Shown: piece after piece, positions 35,995 to 49,982 of the stretch
How the letters are laid out: the number at the start of each line of letters is the position of its first letter
Numbering within the stretch: the stretch's first letter is position 1
Assembly (NCBI RefSeq): GCF_020085105.1
Contig: NC_058043.1
Coordinates: 19,334,667-19,398,666, forward strand
Length of the DNA: 64,000 bases
Origin: Siniperca chuatsi
Lineage: Eukaryota; Chordata; Actinopteri; Centrarchiformes; Sinipercidae
Reading direction: 5' to 3'
Program-made: the position numbers and the translations under genes
The notes under the pieces: model-generated
Seen by the model: the letters and a program-made list of their open reading frames with translations, nothing else
Told to the model about the DNA's origin: nothing
Database searches by the model: none

Positions 35995-38900
35995 ATGCAG
36001 TGAGTGGGTAATCTTTTGGCTGAGTTAGTGGCTTGGCCTGCTGGTAAGAGGAGGCAGCTGGGAGGTTTCAGTAGGGTGTTTGTTCTACAGATAAAAATTT
36101 GCCAGCTCTTTAGGCCTCAGGAAGGTTGGTTTGGCAAATAACCCCCCCCCCACCCTGAAAATAACACACTTGAACTCATATCAACAAATGCAGAAATGGC
36201 ACAGTACCAAACAGCATGCCATTCTTTGTTTTGGCCTAGCCTCTAGCCTGTTGCAAGAGTCACATAACCAAAGTCTAGATTTTAACTGAATTGTTTTTTT
36301 TACATTTGGAAGATCTGACTTGGAGTCTAATATCCTGTTATAGTCCTCTAGATTCCAGCGTCTTATCTTCAAACCTTGTTGAAACCGTCTGTTTTCTTTG
36401 AGATAACAACTTGAAGTCCCTGTAATATTTCTACGCGTTTGGATCATTTTTGGTGAGCAGGTTTCAACATTTGTTTAAACAGTTTTTCTGAGAAAGCAAC
36501 TGAGAGAGATGTGACGAGGGAGAGGAAAAAGCAGGGAGAGAGAATAGAGGTCGGCAGCTAATTACTATTCAGACAGAGTGCCTGTGGGGTAGAAGGAGAG
36601 AGCACTCTCGCTGCAATTCAAATAATCCGAGGCTAGCGAGCGCGAGAGTGTACGGGGCCGGGAGAAGGCACAGCTTTGATGTCTCTCACTCCAGATTGTG
36701 GCAAAATAAAACATATGCATCTTCTTCACCAATGCAATTGTCAAACCAAGACGGAGAGGAGAGCTGCGGCAGCTTCATGCAAAGCCTGACTGTTACCCTC
36801 GTCGCTGAAATGGTTTGATTGTGACCTCCTCCATTAGCACAGACATGACTGGTTCACTGTGAGAAAGCGGGTTAACGAGTGAGGCCCTCATCACCTCAGC
36901 GGAGCTGTGCTTTGCCTCTTAAGCAGAGCTCTTTGACTGTTTATTTGAATGTAAATTGTGAGCAGACAGGAACAGACTCTCATCTTAGGTTTGAAATAAG
37001 TTACAGCAAAAGAACAAGTTTGATTTGTAAAGCACTATTCATACATTAGATATTAGATCTGATATTATGCAGCTCTGTTTAAAGAGTTTTAACTCTTCAG
37101 CTCCCACTGCTGGAGCCTGATGCAACCATAAAAAAACAGATGAATTTCAAATCATCCAGATGGAAGAGTGATTACTTTGAGATTCATTTAATGCCACGCC
37201 AGCCCCTCCCCCTTCGCCGACTCCATCCCTCCCTCTCTTTCTGTCACTCCCTGTGTGTCTTTCTGCAGAGAAACTGCCTGTTCACATGAGCTAAAAATAA
37301 ATCATGTGACTGAGCGAGGCCAACTGTACCGTTCATGCATTACTTATGGAAGTGTTTGCTTTTCTTCCATTTTTCCTTAGAAAAAAAAGAGCCTCAGTCC
37401 CTGAGTAGATATTGTGTTGGAGTGGGCTCTCAGGCAATATCCTCCAAACATGAGCACTCTCATTTTTGTCAGCTCGTGTGTAGCATGTCAGCATGTGGTG
37501 GTTTAAATGAGTAGATGTGCTGAAATATTGCTGGGTTGTCTGCTGTACTGAAGAGCTGTGATAGATAGACGTTATAATTAAAGCTTAGATGATCAGTCAG
37601 CGTTTAAATGTAGAGTTGGATCTGTGTATTGTCTTTAGCAGAGTCGATATGATCATATCATGTCATATCATTTTACAATTTCTGTTGTCCAAAGTAATGA
37701 TTCCAAGCAAATTGTATTAAAAACTAAGTGGTTTGACTTGTGTGAAGAGTTTAGTCTGATGTATTGAATAATAGTGTAACACAGTTTAGTTTGTTACATC
37801 GGACACCAGCTCGATTATTTTGATTGTATATATTTGCCATCTGGTGTTATACTGAATATCCATGTTTATAATAAAGGGTAATTCTGGTTTATTACAACTT
37901 ATTTTTGTAGCTCTGGGAACACAACATTGCCACAAAAAAAAAAAAGAAAGAGGAACGACAGGGTAAGAAACACAAGAGGAAAGACAGCAATACAGGTTTT
38001 TTACAGGAGTAAAAAAAAAGGATAATAGTAAAATTATTACCCAAACGGTCAGTTGTAAATATCCATATATTGTTGCCATGTATTGTACTTGCTGTAGTTG
38101 TGCAATGAGATATTATTATAGACATATTCTACGTGTTTAGTTTTGGTTTTATCTCTAAATAAAGTAGTGTGGATAATCTGGCTAAACTGTTGAGTTTGAA
38201 AGTTCATTCTTGACCTTGGAAAAAGCAGTTGCAGTTGACACAATCAAGGTCCATTTAGTAGCTGTTCTGTAGCTTTCAATCAGATCACATGATCTTCCTC
38301 TGCAGATGGAGTTTGCCAGGTCGTCATGGAATTGAGCACTTTAAGGACTTCTCCTGTTTTGTCTTGATTTAAAAGTTGAGATTGGGAGTTAATTCTTGTC
38401 TATACTGTTGGATTGTTTACAAATTGTCTGATCACCTCACCGCTCGCATTTCTCGCCTCATCAGACTTCGTAGCAGTGTCCCTGTGTTCCCAGATCTCAG
38501 CAAAAAGAGAACAGAGTACAATTTTATCAGAACTGATTGAAATGATGGCCAGAACTACAAAGTTAAGGCTGTAGATGACTGACTTCAATGATATCGTCCA
38601 GCCACAGGTCTGTACTGTATGTAGTTGCGTGCTTGGCAGTTGTTCACCTGTGTCAGTGTGCCAGGAAATCCTCAACTAATCTCTATTGTCCTCTGTGGTG
38701 TAACTGGGAAGAGACGACATCGGCGGCAGACAGCTTCAACCTTTCATCACTGTGCGTCTCAGCAGCCTAATTTCTAATCGGGGATTAACTCCCAGAGCTC
38801 CAGGAGATGATACAACTGCAGAAGAGTCACTGCTGTTCACAGAATGGGATCACCTGTCAAACTGGCCAATAGGGTTATTACACACACAGACAGACAGACA

Positions 38901-40126
38901 GTGGCGTGCTTATTTAGTTTTCTGTTTTGACTTTATATACAGGACTCCCTCATTCTTATACATACTGTAAATCACTGTAGGATTAAAAACAGTGAGACAG
39001 TCTCCATGATGAAGATTAGGTTTGAGAGTGGCCAGAGGAGCCATTGGCAGACATACTGAATGAATCATCAATGCTCAACACAGTTACCAGAGAAGTGAGT
39101 GCAGGCTATCCAGATGGATTTTTAGTACGTGTCTGAAAATCTGACAGCTTTGCCCATAGAGGAGTTTGGCAGAGTCGCTGCATCACTTCAGGGCCAGCGG
39201 AGAGCTCACTCAGCCTGTGTTGTGTCTGGTGGGGTGGAGGAAGATGCAGATGGGCTGTCGGCAGGGGGGGATAGGAGGGGGTGTCGAAGGGACATTTTGC
39301 TCTTCTACCACTTGTGACTAGAGATTCCTCCTCTTCTATCCTCAGGGTGCACCTTCACTCACCTCTGATCTCTCCCTCTCCTTATTTTGGTCTCTTCCTC
39401 CTCTTTGCTCTCATCGTTCCCATTTTATCTCCGTGCGTCTCCCACCTTTCTTATCCTCAGCTTTTGTGCCTCTGAATCATTCCATCTCTTGCCCACGCTT
39501 CCGTACGTTTCCAAATTTAGCCCTATTTTTTTTCTTTTTTTCATCGTGTCATATTTGAGGGTGGAACAGAGCCACATCTTTGACGCCCTCAGCCATCTCT
39601 GGAGATTACTGAAACGCTGTGTGCCTCCATCTGTGTTTCCATCTTCTCCTTTACAAAGTTTTGTTGTTGTTTTTTTTTTACCTGTCTCTCTCCTCTCTGT
39701 TGCTCTATCACCGTTCTTGTGTTTGAACAGGTGGTGATAGACCACATTCAGACACATCAGAGAACGTAGATCAGTCCAGAAGTGTTCAGTCTATTATCAG
39801 TACTTGACTGAGTCTTGCCACTTGGTCCTTAGCAAATCATCAGTCATTTTTTTTGAATGGGTCTTTTTTTACTCTTAAAATGACACGTTTTATCAAGAAT
39901 ATAGAAATTCAAATATTTGTTATGTGATGCAGAATGTAAAAAGACAACACTGTTGACAATGTGAATGAATTGATTATTCTAACCCTATCAAATCTAAGTT
40001 GATTTGACTTGGCCTTATAAGTGAAGTCACTGTTTTCTTTTTGGTCTTTTACAGGTGACATTACACAGAAGGGCTATGAGAAGAAAAGGACCAAACTACT
40101 GGCTCCCTTCATCATCCACACTCCAG
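25726..40126 (+). CDS. dip2b: dip2b exons 1-2: DMAP1-binding domain
   Basis: Exon 1 codes MADRGVDLSALPKEVRDQL then AELDLELSEG, and exon 2 codes DITQKGYEKKRTKLLAP. Together they form the DMAP1-binding helix pair at the N-terminus of DIP2 proteins. The start matches the family (MADRG). The two exons are separated by a 14.2-kb intron, consistent with the very long first intron of mammalian DIP2 genes. Confidence 0.93.
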
Positions 40127-41982
40127 GTAAAAACCCATCACCCCCTTTTTTTTTTTTTCTCGAGAAAGCATAACTGTGTTTTCCCTATCTCTCTTTCGTT
40201 TTCTTCTCTGGTTATACACAAAAAAACATACCATGTCATGCTTAAAGGAGCTGTAAGCGACATTCATTGCCATTAAATATCACACTAGAGCACCAGCATC
40301 TCAGACCAAAACAAATGGGCACTACGACCCACCAGACTCCATTGAGAAACAGTAATTTTACCATGCAGATCATCGTAAAGGTGAGTTTTATTTTGTTTCT
40401 GTCCAGTTTGAATGAAGTGTGTTTCATTCAAACTGGACAGAAACAAAATATAACTCACCAAAACTGTCTTACTGTTTCAACAATCCCCAACTCTGGTTTG
40501 GTCAAAATATATTCTTTATTCACCACATTAGATGAGAAAAGAACCAGCCGTTATATAGCATAACAGTTTCACATGGAGAGAATCACACAACTAACATGGA
40601 CGCGTGGACGGACCGGCTACCACAACAAAGAACAGAGAAGCTCGGATGACAACACACAGAAAGGGAGTATGACATCATTCTGTGCCATTACTCCACTATA
40701 TCTATACATAGCAAATAGTTTTTTGCTGCTATATTAATGTTCAAAATCTCATATACATATAAATATATATAAAATCTCGTATACAGAACCTTTAAACTTA
40801 TTCAAAAAAGAAATGTGATCAGTTTCATCTGGTATGACTCTGATTTTAATTGATTTTCAGTGTCTTATTGCCATGACTCAGTTAAACAAACTCAGTGCTC
40901 TACTTACTGTCAGTTAAATTGTCCTATACATTTTATTTTTTAACTTAACTTTTATTTTTACTTTTTATAACTGGAATAGGAACAGAATAATTGCAGGAAC
41001 AACATGTAGATTGCAGTAAATGGTTGTTTCTGTAAATGACACTGGTATTGTACATTAAGACCTGATAATGCTCACTGCTGCCTCCTATTGGTGCTAACTC
41101 TCTGCTAATCTCCCCTCATCTCACTGATGTTGGAGCACAAATGATGGCAAATTGTTGACTGTGTGCAAAATGTATCTACCAGCAGGTAATTAACCTGCTC
41201 TGTCTCTACTTGAAGAATCAGATGGTTGGTTAACCAAGGTGGAATTTAACTAAAAACTTTGCTAAAGGATAGAAAATGTTTCCTGTTGCTCATCAAGCTA
41301 ATTGATTGAGTAAACTGAATGTGACAATGTCCTTGACACACTTGACAAGATATATACAAAACTAATAATAATAATTCAAATAAAAGCATTATCCAGTTCC
41401 CTATACCATATCATAATAAGTTAAGTACATTGTTGTTCTCTAGAAAATTGCAGAAAGTATGCTAACGTTTTCAAAAATCCTCCCTTTCAGTCTCTGGGGA
41501 ATTCCACAGCTCTCTTATTTTTTCCCAGAACAGGCCATACATCATTTTGCTTCTAAGAGGCAAAAGTTAGGTACGGATGGTGTTGACAGAAATGGCTGTT
41601 CCATTAAGGCAGCGACTGAGATTGCACTATTGTGCAACTTTTCATAGTTTTTTTAAATTAATATATGTTTGTTGTGTGTATTTGACAGTGGAGCCGCCCC
41701 GCAAGAATGACGCGCAGCCTCCAGCTCCCAGTTCCTCCTCCAGCCACGCCCCTCCCCCCTCCAGCTCGTCCCGTTACAGGGAACGTCGCTCCCGCAGAAC
41801 ACATCGCAGTGGAGGAACCAGGGATGACCGCTACAGATCAGGTCAGAACTCCCACATAAAACACCTCTGATGCACCGATCACTGAGAACATATAGTTTCC
41901 TCTGATTAACTTTGCAGCGCTCAGATTAGTCTACATCAGCTTAGACACTGGGCTGTTTCAAAGGGACCAATTAAAGAAGAAC

Positions 41983-42050
<68 letters not shown>

Positions 42051-45000
42051 GGCTGAGAGAGGGACAGACGACAGTGCAGCCCTGCAGCTGGGAAGCCCCT
42101 CAGTGAGGACCCCCACTCTGTGAAATCAGAGTGATGTCACTGCCCGGCTATGTGTGAGGAGGCTGTGTGAAGAACAGGAGAAAACTGATATGACGCTGGC
42201 GAGGATAAAGGAAAACAGAGCAGTAGAGTGTCTGTTAGTGGACGTTCAGACCATAAAAGCATCTTCCCTCCAGACTGGCCCACACCCTGCTTTTACGTTT
42301 CTTAATTCTCTCTTCCTGCTTGCCTTTTTCCACAATTCTTGCCTCTCATATGAAACACCCTCACACAGACAGCATGCTAAATACCAGGCTGACTAATCTA
42401 AAGTCAGTCTGTTAGGCTGGAGTTTGGTGGAAGGTTGTTTGAAAATGCTTCGCTGTCACAGAAAATCTGACCAGTAACAGAATATTTTTTTATCTGATTT
42501 AAGGATTCACAAGGAGATTGGGGAGGAGGAGGAGAGGATTTGAGCTGCGAAAATAGAATAAAGGCAAAATTGAGATTGAGAAACAGACAAACAGGACTGA
42601 GGGAAAGTAGTGCTGCATTGTGTCGGGCTTTAACAGTGCAGTGTTAAAGTTAAGTTTTGTAGGACAGAGGGGTTGAAAGAGACGGCCTGGAGGAGAAGAA
42701 CACAGAGCAAGGAAGAGGGGGAAGATTAACCTTTTGCCATATAATGAGTGTCCATTTTTTCATGTGCATTAAAAGTGTACTGCTACAGCACCATTTCAAC
42801 TAGGCTGCTTTCAAAGGGAGCAGGAAGGCTTGTGTCTGGAATCCCTCCCTTACTCACTCATTTACGAATGCAATCAATAGTTTACTCTGTAGTGAGAAGT
42901 AAACATGTGCCACATATGAATAATCATCATTTTGCTGCATCACTGTGTGAAGTAAATGCTAAAAGGACTGAATTCATACAGCTCTACGTCCTGAACCACA
43001 GCCACTCGCTGTGGTGTGTCGCATACCTGTAATTTCCACTTTGATCAAAGGCGATAGATTTCATTGTGGTATTTTTATCAAAAAGTAGTGTACATGTCAT
43101 GAACACATTTTTTGTTCCATCATGGGACTTTTTGAGAGCACTTTATAGTTCATAAATTGCTCTCAGTGTTTCTGTTATGTAGCCTGGCCTCACTGATATA
43201 AATGGGGTGATCGAACCGCTAATCTTCTGATTAGTGGACGCTCTACCTCTAAGCCATAGCCGCCCCGCATAAAGTTGAATCAAAACCTCTCTAAAACTAT
43301 TTTAACAAAAACTGAACATTATAACCTTCATCAAGATAAGGTTTATTGCAGGACTGTTGTATTAGACTGAATTTTAAGCTAGGTGGACCTAATAAACTGG
43401 CCACTGAGTGTATTACAGACATAAAATAGCAGAAAGTAAATATAGTGCACTAGCTAGTCAATAGGGAATGATTTTGGAAACAGCCAGGGTCACTTGGCAG
43501 TTAAAACCACCATGTATAAGTGCCCAGCTTGTGTAAACCAGCAAGCAACAACAGTAGGACTCTGCAGCCAAGTCAGCATTTTAGCTAAATGCTAACTTCA
43601 GCATGCTAAAATGCTCAAAATGACAATGCTAACATACAGATGTTACTAGAGGTCATGTTAACATGCTGATGATAGGAGACGTAATGTTTACCATGTTTAC
43701 AATCTGAGCTTAGCACACGGACTGTATATATGTTGAAGCATGTTAGCATGCTAATATTTGCTAATGAGCACTAAACACAAAGTACAGCTTTGGCTGATGG
43801 GAATGTTATTTGTTTTGCAGGTATTTGGTCATAAACCGAAGAATCTGACAAAAAAAATTTACCTGATGGTGATGCTAGAGGAAAAGTCAGGGGATGAGTC
43901 AGGATGACTCTTAAAGACTTTGGAGTCTTTAAGAGTCATCCTCTTGGAACCATAAATATTCATGGCAATTCATCCAAAAGTTATATTTCAGTCAAAAATG
44001 GAAAGCTAGAACTTTAAGAGACCTAGCATAAAGAAATAATAATCAGAAATGGCTAAACACTACAGTGATGAGAAACGGAAGAAATAAAACGCTTGTTTTA
44101 TGAGCTGCAGAGAAAGTGCACAACAACCTTAATGTAATTGCCTTTCATCTCCTCTAGCTTCCTCCAGTTATTACTCCTCTTTAATTGAGTACTGCATTCA
44201 CCAAAGTACAATGTTGACTGGCTTCTGTGAGGCTGTTGTGTAATAATAAACCAAAGAGGTACATATGAAAGATAATACCAGACCAAGGCCTTTAGCTGCC
44301 AATACATCTCAGTGTTAATGTGTAAAACAGTGGTGTAAAACACACCGCTAGCCTCCACACACACCACCGTGCTCATCGCCATGGAGACAGCCCTCATCCT
44401 CCCAGACAAGTGTAAGGAGTTGGCCTCTCCTGATGCCCCTGTGTGAGGGTGGACGATGGCACATTATGAGAAGATGATTTAGCCTGGAGCAGTCTGTTCA
44501 GCAGAATGCCAGTTATGTAATTATGGTCCCCACTGCTACTGTGTAATGAGCTGTGCTTGATGATTTATTCAAATGTGTTAATGTTTGAATGGAAATTGTG
44601 TCCCCTGCGTTAATAATTGTGATTTGCCAGTGAGTGGGCTTTTGATGCACATGTTTTGTTACGTAGTCTGAATGAGTGGCTGTTCACGTGGTCCTTTTTA
44701 ATATGCCGTGGGTGTCATCAAGTGAAAGTATCTTTGCATTTATTACCATGTGCATGTGTGTAGGCATGTAGGTGTGTGGGCTAATGCACAGCTTTGCTCT
44801 CTCCTCCCGTTGTGGTTTCCTGTTTCAGTGGGAAAACACAGTCATCCTGTTAGGATTTTCTCTTGACTTCTTCACTTATAATTTTTCTTAACATTTTAAT
44901 ATGCTGTTTCTTCTTTAAAAGGACCAGTATGTAACATTTAGGAGGATCTATTGGCAGAAATGGAATATACAGTGGTGTGCAAAAGTGTTTGCCCTCTTCC

Positions 45001-48000
45001 TGATTTCTTATTTTTTTGCATATTTGTCACACTTAAATGTTTCAGATCATTCAACAAATTTAAATATTAGTCAAAGATGACACAAGTAAACACAAAATGA
45101 AGGTTGTTATTATTAAGGGAAAACAAAACCCAAACCTACATGGCCCTGTGTGAAAAAGTGATTGCCCCCTAAACCTAATAACTGGTTGGGCCACCCTTAG
45201 CAGCAACAACTGCAAAACAGCCTCAGACCATCACACTACCACCACCATATTTTACTGCTGGTATGAAGTTCTTTTTCTGAAATGCGGTGTTACTTTTACT
45301 CCAGATGTAATGGGACACACACCTTCCAAAATGTTCGACTTTTGTCTCATCAGTCCACAGAGTATTTTCCCAAAAGTCTTGGGGATCATCAAGATGTTTT
45401 CTGGCAAAAATGAGACGAGCCTTAATGGTCTTTTTGCTCAGCAGTGGGTTTCGTCTTGGAACTCAGCCATGCAGGCCATTTTTGCCCAGTCTCTTTCTTA
45501 TGGTGGAGTCATAAACACTGACCTTAACTGAGGCAAGTGAGGCCTGCAGTTCTTTGGATATTGTTGTGGGGTCTCTGAATGGCTGAAGAAGAACAAAATG
45601 AAGACTTTGGAGTGGCCTAGCGGAGATAAGTTGAGCAAACTGTTTGCAAATGTTTATTCAACATCTGTTGCATAATAGCCGAACCTTATATGGATTCAGA
45701 TGTGAATTTGATCCAGCAATCTAGTGAGGCTGACATAAATCCAAACAACATATACAAAGTCCCACAGCCAGCCTGGCTGTCCGTCGTGATCAGATCTTTT
45801 TCTACTGGATAAATAGAAAAAATAAATGTACATATAGTTCACATCACTGCAATAACTATTATTTGTGCTATACCTGACACATTTTTACCTTTTAGACAGC
45901 AGGAAGTTTTCCAGGAACCTCATAACTTTTGTAAGAATGCAGGATTCTTTACCTGCCTTTCGACTTGAGGAACCAGGATCTAAACTTGGTTCCAAGGCCA
46001 TCATTTCTGCCCCCCACCCAAACGATCCCTTGGTTGGGACCCACTGATCTAGAGGACTTACAGCACAACTAAACTATTAAAATGAAATAATAGCACTATT
46101 CAAGCAACAGTTGGGGAAAGGATACATTTTTTAAAAGTAAATAAATAAGCAAATATACAAAGAAGGAAAAAGTTCAGCAGTTTAAATCACACCATACAAA
46201 CCACTAAAGCTGCTTGAAAAACAAGTATGACTATGTGATGTGGGCAAATGGCCTCTTGATGAGTCAATTCAAAAAGCTGTTTTCATTGTTTCTTTTATTG
46301 TGTCCTTGCTTTGAATCAGATCCAGAGCTGCTAGGATGAAGTCAAGCCATCCCTAACTCACAGTGTATTGTTTTCTGTCTATGCAGATATCCATACTGAG
46401 GCAGTACAAGCTGCCCTGGCTAAACATAAAGAGGAGAAGATGGCACTCCCCATGCCTACCAAGCGACGCTCCACTTATGTTCAATCTCCCATCGAAACCC
46501 GCACACCACCAGGTAGGACAGTAGTAGTAGTACTTTTACAAACAGATTGACCGTTAGCCAGTAGGATACAGTGCTGGATAATTCATACTTTGTTCTCTCT
46601 TGCGCAGACTCCTCATCAGGTTCTGAAGATGAGACTTCTGTGCGCAGGCAGTCATCAGTGGTTGCTCCTCCGCCTCTGGTCAGTCCCAACCTGCAGAGCC
46701 CAGACTCTTGGATCAACCGCACCGTCCAGGGCTCCTCCACCTCCTCCTCGGCCTCCTCCACCTTGTCCCACGGAGAGGCCAAACCGCAGCTTCAGCCTCA
46801 GCCGCGGCAGCAGCCGCAGCCGCAGCCGCAGCCGCAGCCGCAGTACAAGCCACAGTACCAACCTCTGTATCATCCTCCCTACCAACCGCCGTACCAGCCG
46901 CAGCACCAGCCGCATGAGCAGCCTCACACTGCCGCTGTGACAGACATGCTGGCTCACAGTCGCATTGGTGAGGCACTCGACTGATTTTTGACTGGTGTTA
47001 AATATTCATGGACACCACTACTGTTATTAGATTTATTAGGTTTGACCAAAATGAATAGATTATTACAGGGAATACTGGCTTATTCTGGTGCTTGTTGTTA
47101 TGATTTTTCTATCAACAGCTAAACTTTTTGTATAATAGTTTAAGGTAAAGGACAGCACTACATTTTGGAAAACTATACATTTGCATATTAATAAAATAAC
47201 TGAGTAAGTCTATAAAGATGTACAGTATACTGGTCAGAAAGTGTATATAGTGCAACTATATGGATTTGTTGTGAGATTAGAATTAGAAAAATTTGTGTTA
47301 ATAATGTATTTATATCAACAATTATAACTTTTTCTATGAAGCATTCATAACTAAATTATTTTCATAGTGGCTCTGGTGTGCCCAGTACATTACAGACTTA
47401 CATTCAGATTTAATAATCATAGACACTATTGCAAGTAGTTTGTATATAATAAAAAATGTAAATATTAAATACATGAATTCATATTTACACTTTCCATTTC
47501 ACTAATAAAAAGTATTACACCTGCTTTTAAAAACTCTGATAGAGTATTATTATCTGGTGAGCTGTTCCACTGAAAGGATTTTCTCCATGAGAACAATATC
47601 TTTACATTTTGATTGAATTTAAATTTTGCCTAGTATTATACCTACGGTATGCAAACACTTGTTAATATCCATTGCCTGGTACTGTAACTAGAAACCAAGC
47701 TGAAAGTTCAGGACGTCTTTGTTCAGACTGTCCTCCTTTGCTTCAACCTGCAGCCCCCTCAGAGAACAGCGTCCCCCCTCCAGATGTGACAGCTGTGGCC
47801 GCTCCTTCCAGAGGTTCGCGGGTGGACCTTCCCTCCAACGCCGTGGCTCGAGGGATGAGCCGTGGGCAGAGCCGCTCGAGCATGATGGAGACTGCGGACG
47901 GTAACGACTACACCTTATAACATTTGTATTTGTTTGCGTGTCTCTGTGGGAGCCTCTGTCTGACTCCACTTACAAATCTCTTCTCTCTTCAAAATTAGTG

Positions 48001-49885
48001 TTGACTTCCAGCCATGACATATCATTAATCAGACTTTACTGCTTTCTTTTCTTCTTGATCTTTCTCTGCCCTGTCACATGTTTATTTGACTGGCTAATAG
48101 GAAGAGGTAATATCCAGAGTAAGGAAACTCCTTAATGTATAAAGTCCGTAGCCTTCAGTGTTTGCTGTTGTACCCTTAACTCTCCCTCCTGTTTGTAATG
48201 AATGACTGTAGAAATATATGTAACACAAACAACATCCACGCAGAGAATGAATCCTCACGTGTGATCCCAAACCATAAGAAACCTTTACCCCAGTTCTTAT
48301 CGTGTTTTCCTCGTGTTGTTGCCACCTACGTATGCTGCTTTTCATTCCCAAAAGATATTACAATCAATTCAAGACGAATAATTAAATCTTAACTAAAAAA
48401 ATACAGTCTCTTGTCATATGGGTTGAAGAGCAGCAGACTATGAGATGGTAAGAAGTTTAAACGTGAAGTGTTTTATCAATGTATGTACGAGCCACTGTGT
48501 GTGTGACTGTGTGTTTGTCCTGCCACCGCCCCTCTCCAACTTCTTCCTGCCTGTAGGAGTTCCTGTGAACAGCAGAGTGTCCACTAAAATCCAGCAGCTG
48601 CTCAACACCCTGAAGAGGCCCAAGAGGCCCCCGCTCAGCGAGTTCTTCATAGACGACTCAGAGGAGATCGTAGAAGGTACGCCGCTTTGTTAAAACAACT
48701 CCGACCACTGTGTTCCCAATATGACCCTTAAATTTGTGATGCACTACATCACAAACAGTATTACAATCTCAATTCATTTCAATTTTATTTATATAGCGCC
48801 AATTCATAACAGAAGTTAGCTCATTGCACTTTTCCTATAGAGCAGGTCTAGACCGTACTCTTTATAATATTAATTACAGAGACCCTACAAATCCGACCAT
48901 GAGCAAGCATTTGGCGACAGTGGCAAGGAAAAACTTCCTTTAAGAGGCAGAAACCTTGGACAGAACCAGAATCAGTGGTGGGCGGCCATCCGCCGCTGCC
49001 ATGTTAGGTTTGCGTGCTGATCTGAGTTTGCATGCTCCAGCATTGTATGAAAATAACAAGTAATAAGTTAATAAATCATTTACCAATGCTTTATAGATTA
49101 GTTATTAAGCCATTAATAAGTTTTGAGTTGCCAGTTTGTGAAAAATCCCTTTGGCCAGTGTTTAGCCTTTCCATTTGGTAATAATGCAGTTATAAATGTA
49201 GGTAAGTCATTAATAAATATTTATTTCTAATGAGCCATCACGTCTGAAGTTATAAATGTTAGTAAGTCATCAATAAAGGTTATTTAATTCATGAAGTCGG
49301 CAGTTGTACATTTTTAAAAAGTTGTTTATAAATGGAGTGTGGTCCAGGTAAGTAGAAAAAAAGTCCAACCAGTCAAAGGCATTTTTCACAACCTGGCAAC
49401 CCAAAACCTTGTTCTTATTAATTTATAACTGGCTTTATAACTGATCTGGAAAACATTAATAAATAGCCTATTAACCATTAATAAAGCAATCATTTACAAC
49501 TAATAAAGGGTGCCTTATTAGAAAGTGGTACCCATATTTGGCTACATACTTGGTACCTTGGGATCCATGTTGCAATTTAAAATAAATGTTTTTGAGTTAA
49601 AATAAAATTCTTTCTGTTTGAGCAATGCTTATCTACACAACATGTGTTATGATTTGAAGGGGCAATCTATTTTCTTTTAAATGTATTCTTTATATATTTA
49701 GGCAATTAAAAGCAGAGAAGAAGACAGATTAGGGAAGACACAGGAATGAGAAAGCCAATGGAAAGGTTGACTCAGTGAAACCGATGAGCAGTGTAGGCCA
49801 GCGATGACTTATGGACTGCATTTAATCCTGATGGCATCCATAATGAATCTGATTAGTCTGTAATATACCCAAAAGTGTTCTGTTG

Positions 49886-49982
<97 letters not shown>

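Larger units (their letters stand above)
25811..40054 (+). other. dip2b: dip2b intron 1 (14.2 kb)
   Basis: The intron contains several TG microsatellites, an RTE fragment, a poly(A) tract, a hAT-like MITE, an unclassified repeat and a LINE-type 3' tail, all listed separately. Stretches I could not classify: 26326-27463, 28301-29250, 30650-31600, 32182-33070, 34090-35945, 37335-40000. No additional coding exon was recognised. Open frames across the TG repeats are composition artefacts. Confidence 0.75.
41842..46386 (+). other. dip2b: dip2b intron 3 (4.5 kb)
   Basis: Holds a TG/GA microsatellite, a SINE fragment, a family A repeat, a rearranged Tc1-like copy and one possible regulatory stretch (44396-44660, with agttatgtaattatgg and gttaataattg homeodomain-like sites). 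The parts 42050-43190 and 45625-46380 show nothing I can name. Confidence 0.7.

Noticed and set aside
43200..43270. A functional tRNA gene
   Set aside because: Only the promoter-like half resembles tRNA; the acceptor stem and 3' half do not fold as a cloverleaf by eye, so a SINE remnant is more likely.
46655..46976. Minus-strand and alternative-frame ORFs over dip2b exon 5
   Set aside because: They are shadows of the CAG/CCG coding repeat (poly-Ala, Leu-Arg) in other frames.
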